Part shown: positions 57,678-64,000 of the stretch, one piece after another
How positions within the stretch are numbered: position 1 is the first letter of the stretch
Layout: the number at the start of each line of letters is the position of its first letter
Assembly: GCA_030160035.1 (NCBI GenBank)
Contig: BSNO01000004.1
Coordinates: 558,001-622,000 of the forward strand
Reading direction: 5' to 3'
From: Rhizobium albus
Lineage (GTDB): Bacteria; Pseudomonadota; Alphaproteobacteria; Rhizobiales; Rhizobiaceae
Length of the DNA: 64,000 bases
Program-made: the position numbers and the translations under genes
The notes under the pieces: model-generated
Database searches by the model: none
The model's input: the letters and a program-made list of their open reading frames with translations, nothing else
What the model was told of the DNA's origin: nothing

Positions 57678-57716
57678 CAAAAAAAGCCGCCGCTGTCTTG
57701 AAGGCAGCGGCGGCTG
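57678..57716 (-). terminator. Intrinsic terminator between corC and lnt
   Basis: On the minus strand the arms AGCCGCCGCTG (rc of 57705-57715) and CAGCGGCGGCT (rc of 57685-57695) form a perfect 11-bp stem with a 9-base loop, followed by a T-tract from the A-run at 57679-57685. It lies 41 bases after the corC stop, so lnt should have its own promoter or depend on read-through. Confidence 0.85.
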
Positions 57717-57756
57717 ATCTGTGTGGAGATGAAGGATCAGGCACCCGAGTGCGCCG

Positions 57757-58965
57757 TCAGCCTCTTTGCGACTGCTCCAGCGGCTGCGGCACCGGTGGCG
57801 ATACCGCTGCGATGGGCTGCTCGTTCACATGCTCGGGTGCCGGCAGAGCGAGCGGCTGAGCGTTGCTTTCCAACTCCGGTCGTGCCGGACGGCGGCGGCG
57901 GTCGTTGTGGCGCTTGCGCACGATGCGAACCCGCTTGATGCGGCGAGGATCGGCGTCGAGCACATGAAACTCGAAGCCGGGCAGCGCCTGGACGAGTTCC
58001 CCGCGGGCCGGAATGCGGCCGAGCTCCGAAAAGATCAGGCCGCCCAGCGTGTCGACGTCCTCGATCTGTTCGGACACATCGAAATCCGGGCCGATCGCTT
58101 CCGCGATATCCTCGAGTTCGGCCTTGGCATCCACCAGGAAGACGTCGTCGGACGACCGCGTGATCATGACTTCTTCGTCGTCATGCTCGTCCGCGATGTC
58201 GCCAACGACCATCTCCACGATGTCTTCCAGCGAAACGAGACCGTCGGTGCCGCCATATTCGTCAATGACGAGGGCCATCTGTGTGCGCGTCGCCTGCATG
58301 CGCTCCATGAGGTCGGAAGCGAGCATGGATGGCGGCACGAACAGCACCTTGCGGATGATGCCGGCTTCCTGGACCGTCTTGGAGAGATCCACCCGCCCGA
58401 GATCGACCGCGGGCCGCGGCTTTGCTTTCTCGCCACTGCCAGCCTGGCCGTTGGCATTGGCGGCGCCCACTGTCTTGGTGGTCGTCGCCCGGCGTTTCGA
58501 GCGGGCCTGTTTGGTGATGTAGCCGAGAAGATCGCGGATATGGACCATGCCGCGCGGATCATCGAGATGATCGGCATAGACCGGCATGCGCGAGTGCCCG
58601 GATTCCTCGAAATGGACGAGCAGTTCCGCAAGCGTCGTGGTCTGATCGACGCTGTCGACGTCGGCACGCGGCACCATCACGTCTTCCACGCGCACTTCGC
58701 GCAGCCGCAGGATGTTGTGCAGCATGGCGCGTTCTTCGGGTGAGAACGCGAGATTGTGTTCGGCGTCGCTCAAGAGAGCGTCGGCGAAATTATCGCGGAT
58801 ATTGTTGCGATCTGTGGGCCTCAACCAGCGCGTCGCCTTGGACCATAGGTTTAGGGGGCCGGTCCGTCTGCGCTGCTGAGGCTTCGTACTCGGAGGTTGG
58901 GAGCCGTCTTCGCCGCTCTCATCGGAGGCGGGAGACGGCAGGGGCATTCGAACTTGTTCGTTCAT
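57757..58965 (-). CDS. Hemolysin/CorC-family CBS-domain protein
   Basis: 402 residues, with no membrane segments. A pair of CBS domains (about residues 85-275: VRVEDVMVPRADVDSVDQTT, then LVIDEYGGTDGLVSLEDIVE) is followed by the CorC_HlyC transporter-associated domain (about residues 290-370: DVSEQIEDVDTLGGLIFSE). A low-complexity basic tail follows. The protein may regulate Mg/Co efflux; some related CBS proteins bind adenine nucleotides. Its ATG overlaps the ybeY stop (ATGA), a very common pair. Confidence 0.9.
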   Translation of the reverse strand: MNEQVRMPLPSPASDESGEDGSQPPSTKPQQRRRTGPLNLWSKATRWLRPTDRNNIRDNFADALLSDAEHNLAFSPEERAMLHNILRLREVRVEDVMVPRADVDSVDQTTTLAELLVHFEESGHSRMPVYADHLDDPRGMVHIRDLLGYITKQARSKRRATTTKTVGAANANGQAGSGEKAKPRPAVDLGRVDLSKTVQEAGIIRKVLFVPPSMLASDLMERMQATRTQMALVIDEYGGTDGLVSLEDIVEMVVGDIADEHDDEEVMITRSSDDVFLVDAKAELEDIAEAIGPDFDVSEQIEDVDTLGGLIFSELGRIPARGELVQALPGFEFHVLDADPRRIKRVRIVRKRHNDRRRRPARPELESNAQPLALPAPEHVNEQPIAAVSPPVPQPLEQSQRG

Positions 58966-59501
58966 TGTCTCTTCGTCGTGTCCAAGAGGGATTGTCCCTC
59001 ATATGGGTCTGATATGCCGAGTGTGGCAAGAATACGGATCTCATGGTGTTCCATGATCTCAGCATCCTCGACCTCGATATGGTCGTAGCCGAAGAGATGA
59101 AGATAGCCGTGCACGAGGAGATGCGCCAGATGATCGCCGAAACTTCGTTGTAAGTCATTGGCTTCATTGGCAATTGTTTCACTTGCGAGCACGATGTCGC
59201 CAAGCATCGGTCCAGGCATCCCCCCTGGAACCAGTGGAAATGCGGGGAAAGACAGGACGTTCGTCGGCTTGTCCTTGTCGCGCCATTCGGCGTTGATCGT
59301 CCGCATCGCCGCGTCATTCGTGAAGAGCAGCGACAGCTCTGGCGACATGGCGGGGAATGGCTGATGAAGCTCGGTCGACAGATAGGCGTTTGCGGCCCCG
59401 AGCACTCGGGTCGCCGTCTCGTACAACGCTTCTTCCGCCGGCCAGTCGCCTGCCTCTACCGTGACCTGGATGTCGATCGTGCCCATCTCGGCCGCGCTCA
59501 T
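58962..59501 (-). CDS. ybeY: Endoribonuclease YbeY (16S rRNA maturation factor)
   Basis: 179 residues. The zinc motif HGYLHLFGYDH (H-x3-H-x5-H) lies near residue 130 with GDIVLASETIANEA upstream. It functions in 16S rRNA 3'-end processing and ribosome quality control. It overlaps phoH at its start and corC at its end, giving the conserved phoH-ybeY-corC chain. Confidence 0.95.
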   Translation of the reverse strand: MSAAEMGTIDIQVTVEAGDWPAEEALYETATRVLGAANAYLSTELHQPFPAMSPELSLLFTNDAAMRTINAEWRDKDKPTNVLSFPAFPLVPGGMPGPMLGDIVLASETIANEANDLQRSFGDHLAHLLVHGYLHLFGYDHIEVEDAEIMEHHEIRILATLGISDPYEGQSLLDTTKRQ

Positions 59502-60556
59502 CGCGGATCGGGCTTGCCGCTTTCGTCGATCATGGTGCTGTCGGCGTCGTAGGCGCGAACGATGCGCGCCACCAGCGGGTGACGCACCACGTCGACGTCG
59601 CGGAAGCGGCAGGTGATCACGCCCTCGACGCCCTTGAGGATGCGCAGCGCCTCGACGAGGCCGGATTTCACCCCGCGCGGAAGGTCGATCTGGCTCGGGT
59701 CTCCGGTCACGATCATGCGGGCGTTCTCGCCGAGACGCGTCAAGAACATCTTCATCTGCATCGACGTGGTGTTCTGCGCTTCGTCGAGAATGACGACGGC
59801 GTTGGTCAGCGTGCGGCCACGCATGAAGGCGAGTGGGGCGATTTCGATGACGCCCGCTGTGATCGCGCGCTCGACCTTGTCGCCGGGCATCATGTCGTAG
59901 AGCGCGTCATAGAGGGGGCGGAGATAGGGATCGACCTTTTCCTTCATGTCGCCCGGAAGAAAGCCCAGGCGCTCGCCGGCTTCAACGGCCGGGCGGGACA
60001 GGATGATGCGGTCGATCGCACCGCGCTCCAGCAGCTGCGCCGCGTGGGCGACCGCGAGATAGGTCTTGCCGGTACCGGCCGGCCCGATGCCGAAGACGAG
60101 TTCGCTGCGCTCCATCGCGCGGATATAGGCATCCTGCGTCGGCGTACGCGCCACCAGCGTCTTCTTGCGGGTGGAGATCTGCGCAAGCGCCATCTTGCCC
60201 TTGCGTTCCATGGTCGGGAAGATCAGCTGGTCGTCCGACGCAATCGCCATGCGAATGGCCCCTTCCACGTCGGACGCAGCGATTTCGCTGCCGGACTGCA
60301 GGCGTTCATAGAGAAAATCGAGTGTGCGGCGGGCATGGTCCGTCGCCGTAGCATCGCCGCGGATCGCGACCTGGTTGCCGCGGGCACGGGCATCGACGCC
60401 GAGTTTCTGCTCGATGAGAGCGAGGTTCTGGTCGAACTGGCCAAACAGCGCGCTTGCAAGTCTGTTGTTGTCGAAGGTGAGCACGATGTGGGTGGTGTCG
60501 GAGGCGCCGGAGGCGCTTCTGTCCGGCGGTGTCATGACGGGATCGTGCGCTTGCAA
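59498..60556 (-). CDS. PhoH-family ATPase (YbeZ)
   Basis: 352 residues from TTG 60556, which has AGGAG about 10 bases upstream; the in-frame ATG at 60535 has no ribosome site. An N-terminal KH-like region precedes the PhoH ATPase domain: Walker A GPAGTGKTYLAV, KMFLTRLGENARMIVTGDP and Walker B NAVVILDEAQN. It probably acts with YbeY in RNA metabolism. It overlaps ybeY and lies 38 bases after miaB. Confidence 0.93.
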   Translation of the reverse strand: MQAHDPVMTPPDRSASGASDTTHIVLTFDNNRLASALFGQFDQNLALIEQKLGVDARARGNQVAIRGDATATDHARRTLDFLYERLQSGSEIAASDVEGAIRMAIASDDQLIFPTMERKGKMALAQISTRKKTLVARTPTQDAYIRAMERSELVFGIGPAGTGKTYLAVAHAAQLLERGAIDRIILSRPAVEAGERLGFLPGDMKEKVDPYLRPLYDALYDMMPGDKVERAITAGVIEIAPLAFMRGRTLTNAVVILDEAQNTTSMQMKMFLTRLGENARMIVTGDPSQIDLPRGVKSGLVEALRILKGVEGVITCRFRDVDVVRHPLVARIVRAYDADSTMIDESGKPDPR

Positions 60557-60594
60557 GCGGTGGGGCTCCTTTCGCTCAACTCATCGACAAACTA

Positions 60595-62013
60595 TCAGCC
60601 TTGGATGCATTCGGCAAAGAGACTGTTGGCCTCGCTCGCCGTGATTCGTACCTTCACAATGTCGCCGATCGCACCGGCCTTTGCATCAACAATTGTTGGC
60701 TGCAACCACGGAGAGCGCCCGACGATCTGGCCTTCGCGACGTCCCGGCTTCTCGATCAGCAGGTCCACGGTCTTGCCGACGCACCCTTGCTGGAAAGCAT
60801 ATTGCTGCTTTGTGACAAGCGCTTGCAGGCGCAGCAGACGCTCCGACTTCACCTCTTCGGGCAGTAGATCCGTGGCTTCCGCCGCAGGTGTGCCCGGTCG
60901 TGGCGAGTATTTGAACGAGTAGGCAGCCGCATAGCCGACGTTTTCGATCAGGCGGAGTGTCGCTTCAAAATCCGCATCGGTCTCACCAGGGAAACCGACA
61001 ATGAAATCGCCCGAAAGCGCAATGTCGGGCCGAGCGGCGCGAATCCGATCGATCAGGCGCAGATAGTCGTCCGCCTGGTGCTGGCGGTTCATCGCCTTGA
61101 GGATCGTATCCGATCCGGACTGCACCGGCAGGTGGAGATACGGCATCAGCTGCGAGAGGTCACGATGCGCCGCGATCAGCGCATCGTCCATGTCGCGGGG
61201 GTGGCTCGTCATGTAGCGAAGGCGGGCGATGCCGGGCACTTCCGCCAGACGGAAGAGAAGTTCGCCCAGCCCCCATTGCCGACCATCGGCGCCCGCGCCG
61301 TGCCACGCATTGACGTTCTGGCCGAGAAGAGTGAGTTCGCGCACGCCTGCCTCGGCCAGCGCTTCCGCCTCGGCCACGATTTGCGCCACCGATCGGGAGA
61401 CTTCCGAGCCACGGGTATAGGGTACCACGCAGAAGGCGCAGAACTTGTCGCAGCCTTCCTGCACGGTGAGGAAGGCCGTGACGCCGCGCGCCTGGACGAT
61501 CTTGCGGTCGGGCCGCGGCAGATGCGCGAACTTGTCCTCGATCGCATAGTCGGTATCGACCACGCGACGCCCGGCGCGCGCTTCGCTGACGATCTCGGGC
61601 AGCCGGTGATAGGTTTGCGGGCCAACGACGAGGTCGACCACAGGAGCACGGCGGAAGATTTCCTGCCCTTCGGCCTGCGCGACGCAGCCCGTGATGCCGA
61701 CGAGAAAATCCTTGGCGCCGGGTTCGGCCTTGGCCTTCTGCTTGGCGAGGCGGCCGAGCTCGGAATAGACTTTTTCGGCGGCCTTTTCGCGGATGTGGCA
61801 GGTGTTGATGAGATAAAGGTCCGCATCCTCCGGCCGCTCCGTGCGGGCGTAGCCGTCCTTCGCCAGCGCGTCCGCCATGCGATCGGAATCGTAGGCATTC
61901 ATCTGGCAGCCATAGGTCTTCACATAGACCTTGCGCTGGTTGGAATCCGCCGGCGCAGAGGAATTGTCGGCGGGCGAAGGCGTTCTTGCCAAAGGGGTGC
62001 TCGTTGATTGCAT
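60595..62013 (-). CDS. miaB: tRNA-2-methylthio-N6-dimethylallyladenosine synthase MiaB
   Basis: 472 residues. The N-terminal methylthiotransferase cluster site [23 protein letters not shown], the radical SAM motif [15 protein letters not shown] (C-x3-C-x2-C) and a C-terminal TRAM-like region are in order. It thiomethylates i6A37 of tRNA. It is followed by phoH and ybeY. Confidence 0.95.
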   Translation of the reverse strand: MQSTSTPLARTPSPADNSSAPADSNQRKVYVKTYGCQMNAYDSDRMADALAKDGYARTERPEDADLYLINTCHIREKAAEKVYSELGRLAKQKAKAEPGAKDFLVGITGCVAQAEGQEIFRRAPVVDLVVGPQTYHRLPEIVSEARAGRRVVDTDYAIEDKFAHLPRPDRKIVQARGVTAFLTVQEGCDKFCAFCVVPYTRGSEVSRSVAQIVAEAEALAEAGVRELTLLGQNVNAWHGAGADGRQWGLGELLFRLAEVPGIARLRYMTSHPRDMDDALIAAHRDLSQLMPYLHLPVQSGSDTILKAMNRQHQADDYLRLIDRIRAARPDIALSGDFIVGFPGETDADFEATLRLIENVGYAAAYSFKYSPRPGTPAAEATDLLPEEVKSERLLRLQALVTKQQYAFQQGCVGKTVDLLIEKPGRREGQIVGRSPWLQPTIVDAKAGAIGDIVKVRITASEANSLFAECIQG

Positions 62014-62076
62014 GGCCGCCTATTTAGTCGGTCCGGCGGCGGAAGAAAATGCCGGTTGCAGCAAAAGCGCAGAAGT

Positions 62077-62859
62077 CTAGCGTCGAAGCGCTTCCGCGAG
62101 CATCGTCTCGACTTCCTCGCGCAGGAGCCGGCTCACAGCCTTGCGATCGCGCGCGTCCGACACCTCGCGCGGCTTGCCGAAGCAGATCTCCACGTCGATC
62201 GCGCCCTCGCGCAGCACTGTCAAAAGATGCGGCAGAAGCTCCACATCGCCCGGCCAAGCGGCGAGGAAGCGGTGTCGTCGACCCATCGGCAGGCCCTGGA
62301 TGCGGTTATAGGCAATCGATACGGGCTGCAGCACCACGCCGGCATGGGCATCTTCGCCGGCCTGGCGGGCAACGCCGAAGAGCGATGACTTGAACTCCAG
62401 AACACGATTGCCGTCCGACGTCGTCCCTTCGGCAAAGAGAACGACGATCTCACCCCGCTCGAGCCTCTCAGTGATGGCACTGACCTGCTCGCCGGTGGAG
62501 CGCCGCTGGTTGCGCTCGACGAAGATCGAGCGCTGCCAACGCGCCAGCCGCCCGAAGACCGGCCAGTCTTTCACTTCGGATTTGGCGATGAAGGCCACGT
62601 CTGCAACCGAACCCAGCGCGATGATGTCGAGCCACGAAACATGGTTCGAAATCAACATCAGCGGGCCATTCGAATGTTGGGTACCGCGCGTGGTGACCTT
62701 CAGACCAAGAACAGGGCACATCAGCCGGTGCCACAGCCGCGGAATGCGGCGCGCTAGCGGCCGATCACGCCACAATGCAAAAAGGTGAGGCGGCAAAAGA
62801 ACCGCGGTGATGGCCAGAAAGGCAAGGGCGACATAGACGAGGCGCAGCCAGCCGATCAT
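62077..62859 (-). CDS. 1-acyl-sn-glycerol-3-phosphate acyltransferase (PlsC-like)
   Basis: 260 residues from ATG 62859. One or two N-terminal membrane segments precede the acyltransferase motifs NHVSWLD (NHx4D) and FAEGTTSDGNR. It transfers an acyl chain to lysophosphatidic acid in membrane lipid synthesis, or acts in ornithine-lipid synthesis as OlsA-type enzymes do; the sequence does not separate these. The upstream extension that would overlap fur is rejected. Confidence 0.88.
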   Translation of the reverse strand: MIGWLRLVYVALAFLAITAVLLPPHLFALWRDRPLARRIPRLWHRLMCPVLGLKVTTRGTQHSNGPLMLISNHVSWLDIIALGSVADVAFIAKSEVKDWPVFGRLARWQRSIFVERNQRRSTGEQVSAITERLERGEIVVLFAEGTTSDGNRVLEFKSSLFGVARQAGEDAHAGVVLQPVSIAYNRIQGLPMGRRHRFLAAWPGDVELLPHLLTVLREGAIDVEICFGKPREVSDARDRKAVSRLLREEVETMLAEALRR

Positions 62860-62908
62860 CGCAGTCTCGTCTTCCGGGGGAGCGCAAGCACCGAGCGCGC
62901 ACGCACTC

Positions 62909-63337
62909 TCAGGCATCGCCCTTCTTGAGGGGGATGCCGTAAAGTTCCAGGCGGTGGTCGACAAGGCGAAAGCCGTGCTCTCGGGCGATCCGCTCCTGCA
63001 GCGCTTCGATCTCGGCCGAATGGAACTCGATGACCTGCCCGGTCTTGAGGTCGATCAGGTGGTCGTGGTGTTCTTCCGGAACCGTTTCGTAGCGCGAACG
63101 CCCGTCTCGGAAATCGTGCCGCTCGATGATGCCGATATCCTCGAACAGACGCACGGTGCGGTAGACGGTGGAAATGGAAATCTTCGGATCCACCTCGACG
63201 GAGCGGCGGTAGAGCTCTTCGACGTCCGGGTGGTCGTCCGCGCCATCGAGCACGCGCGCGATGACGCGGCGCTGCTCGGTCATGCGCATGCCGCGCTCGG
63301 CGCAGCGTTCTTCCAGTGGCTTTGTCTCGCTGGTCAC
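62909..63337 (-). CDS. fur: Fur-family metalloregulator (Fur/Mur type)
   Basis: 142 residues. A winged helix (RMTEQRRVIARVL, ISISTVYRTVRLFEDIG) and a C-terminal metal-binding domain with EEHHDHLIDLKTGQVIEF are visible. The C-terminal CxxC zinc pairs of gamma-proteobacterial Fur are absent, as in the alphaproteobacterial Fur/Mur group, where several members respond to manganese and repress sitABCD. Metal specificity is an inference. It sits between rimI and plsC. Confidence 0.9.
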   Translation of the reverse strand: MTSETKPLEERCAERGMRMTEQRRVIARVLDGADDHPDVEELYRRSVEVDPKISISTVYRTVRLFEDIGIIERHDFRDGRSRYETVPEEHHDHLIDLKTGQVIEFHSAEIEALQERIAREHGFRLVDHRLELYGIPLKKGDA

Positions 63338-63404
63338 GAACGCTCCGACCCTCTTATCGTTCAGTTCCTCGCCGTCAGAGCACGACCGGCGAGGGTTAGC
63401 CGCA

Positions 63405-63896
63405 CTAAATCAGATCAAGCCGCATGACAAGCGCCGTCGTCCGTCGTCCATCGGCGGCTTTGTAGTAGGCCTCTCGCTCGCCCACCTGGACGAAGCCGAG
63501 CCGGCGGTAAAGTGCCAGCGCCGGCAGATTTGTGGCATCGACCTCCAGAAAAATCGAGGCGACGCCTTCCTGGCGCATCTGCCGGATACCGGCAAGCATC
63601 AGCCGCCAGCCGATGCCCTGGCTGCGGAATTTTTCGCGCACGGCGATCGTCAGCACTTCGGCCTCGTCCGCCGCAGTGCGCAGCAATATGAAGCCGGCAA
63701 AGGATCCGCGTCCCGTCGGAGACTGACGTGCGACGAAACCGTGCACGTTGGTCTGCGTCAGGAGAACGTCGATTTCCTCCGCGCTCCAGGGCCGCGAGAA
63801 GCTGGCGCCATGCAGCTCGGCCGCGCGATCGCAATCGGCCTGTTCCATCGGCACGACCTCGACATCGGCGGTCCGGGTGAAGAAGCCGCCGATCAT
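63405..63896 (-). CDS. rimI: Ribosomal protein S18-alanine N-acetyltransferase RimI
   Basis: 163 residues with a GNAT fold: LTIAVREKFRSQGIGWRLML for acetyl-CoA binding and VDATNLPALALYRRLGF. It acetylates the N-terminal Ala of S18. Its start overlaps the tsaB stop (ATGA), the usual tsaB-rimI arrangement. The GNAT domain encoded at 27379 is a related but fused protein. Confidence 0.93.
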   Translation of the reverse strand: MIGGFFTRTADVEVVPMEQADCDRAAELHGASFSRPWSAEEIDVLLTQTNVHGFVARQSPTGRGSFAGFILLRTAADEAEVLTIAVREKFRSQGIGWRLMLAGIRQMRQEGVASIFLEVDATNLPALALYRRLGFVQVGEREAYYKAADGRRTTALVMRLDLI

Positions 63897-64000
63897 TGCG
63901 CCAGCCGCTCCTGCCGCGCCAGGAGGTAGGCCTCCTGCGGCTTGGCATCGGGCGACCGGAGGTAAAGCGGGGCCGGCGGTGCGCTCGCGGTTTTTCCTGC
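63893..64000 (-). CDS. tsaB: TsaB C-terminal part (tRNA threonylcarbamoyladenosine synthesis), 5' end outside window
   Basis: The last 35 or so codons of a gene entering from the right edge. The visible peptide reads APLYLRSPDAKPQEAYLLAR and ends with RLAQ, the conserved C terminus of TsaB (YLRxPDAKPQ). It partners TsaD in making the t6A37 modification of tRNA. It overlaps rimI by four bases. Confidence 0.85.
   Translation of the reverse strand, partial: AGKTASAPPAPLYLRSPDAKPQEAYLLARQERLAQ

Noticed and set aside
1-64000. tRNA, rRNA, CRISPR arrays, insertion sequences, integrases, att sites
   Set aside because: None was recognised. Intergenic gaps are short, no repeated spacer pattern or transposase motif was found, and gene order looks like stable chromosome core.

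Overview
The window is a gene-dense, high-GC chromosomal segment of an alphaproteobacterium of the order Hyphomicrobiales (Rhizobiales), probably Rhizobiaceae or a close family. The evidence is the gene order tsaB-rimI-fur/mur-plsC-miaB-phoH-ybeY-corC / lnt-phrR-metK-trmB, a Ctp/Cpa-type Tad pilus locus, the malic enzyme fused to a phosphotransacetylase-like domain, and the hrcA/rph-rdgB-hemW block. Assignment below order level is inference. I see no tRNA, rRNA, CRISPR array, insertion sequence or phage gene. The long open frames antisense to real genes are GC-rich coding shadows.

Layout. 1-587: 3' end of tamB. 639-9125: a sugar-uptake locus. It has a LacI-type repressor, then a co-directional set divergent from it: glucose/mannose-type binding protein, two permeases, MalK-type ATPase, ROK kinase, UPF0303 protein, AGE-family epimerase and a SelW-like CxxC protein. 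Two near-identical imperfect palindromes flank the divergent promoter, and twin hairpins follow the binding-protein gene. 9129-20109: a Tad pilus locus. flp-cpaA-cpaB-cpaC-cpaD-cpaE-cpaF-tadB-tadC lie on the minus strand. A stand-alone secretin-N-domain protein and two TadE-like pseudopilins lie on the plus strand.

20191-26000: nucleoside salvage and housecleaning (deoB, add, gntK; hemW, rdgB, VOC protein, rph). 26138-30865: hrcA, then a translationally coupled pair encoding a GNAT-C39-peptidase fusion and an ATP-grasp ligase with a RimK-like N-terminal domain, then a ribokinase. 30935-37055: rmuC, the def-fmt-truA operon, an adenosine-kinase-like PfkB kinase, a TRIC channel and grpE. 37205-45545: mutS, maeB, an Ada-like methyltransferase, nth and a NAMPT-type nadV. 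45564-53296: a cell-wall hydrolase gene broken by a one-base shift, an oxidoreductase, a GtrA/GT2 pair divergent from an STT3-like GT-C membrane protein, mepA, mgsA and glk. 53325-64000: trmB, metK, phrR-like regulator, lnt, corC, ybeY, phoH, miaB, plsC, fur/mur, rimI and the 3' end of tsaB, all on the minus strand.

The first locus brings in a hexose and feeds it, after phosphorylation and/or isomerisation, to central metabolism; glk, gntK, mgsA and maeB act on related carbon flow. hrcA and grpE both have RpoH-like promoter candidates. The best candidates for poorly described biology are the GNAT-C39/ATP-grasp pair (27379-29942) and the GtrA-GT2-STT3-like set (47385-50691).
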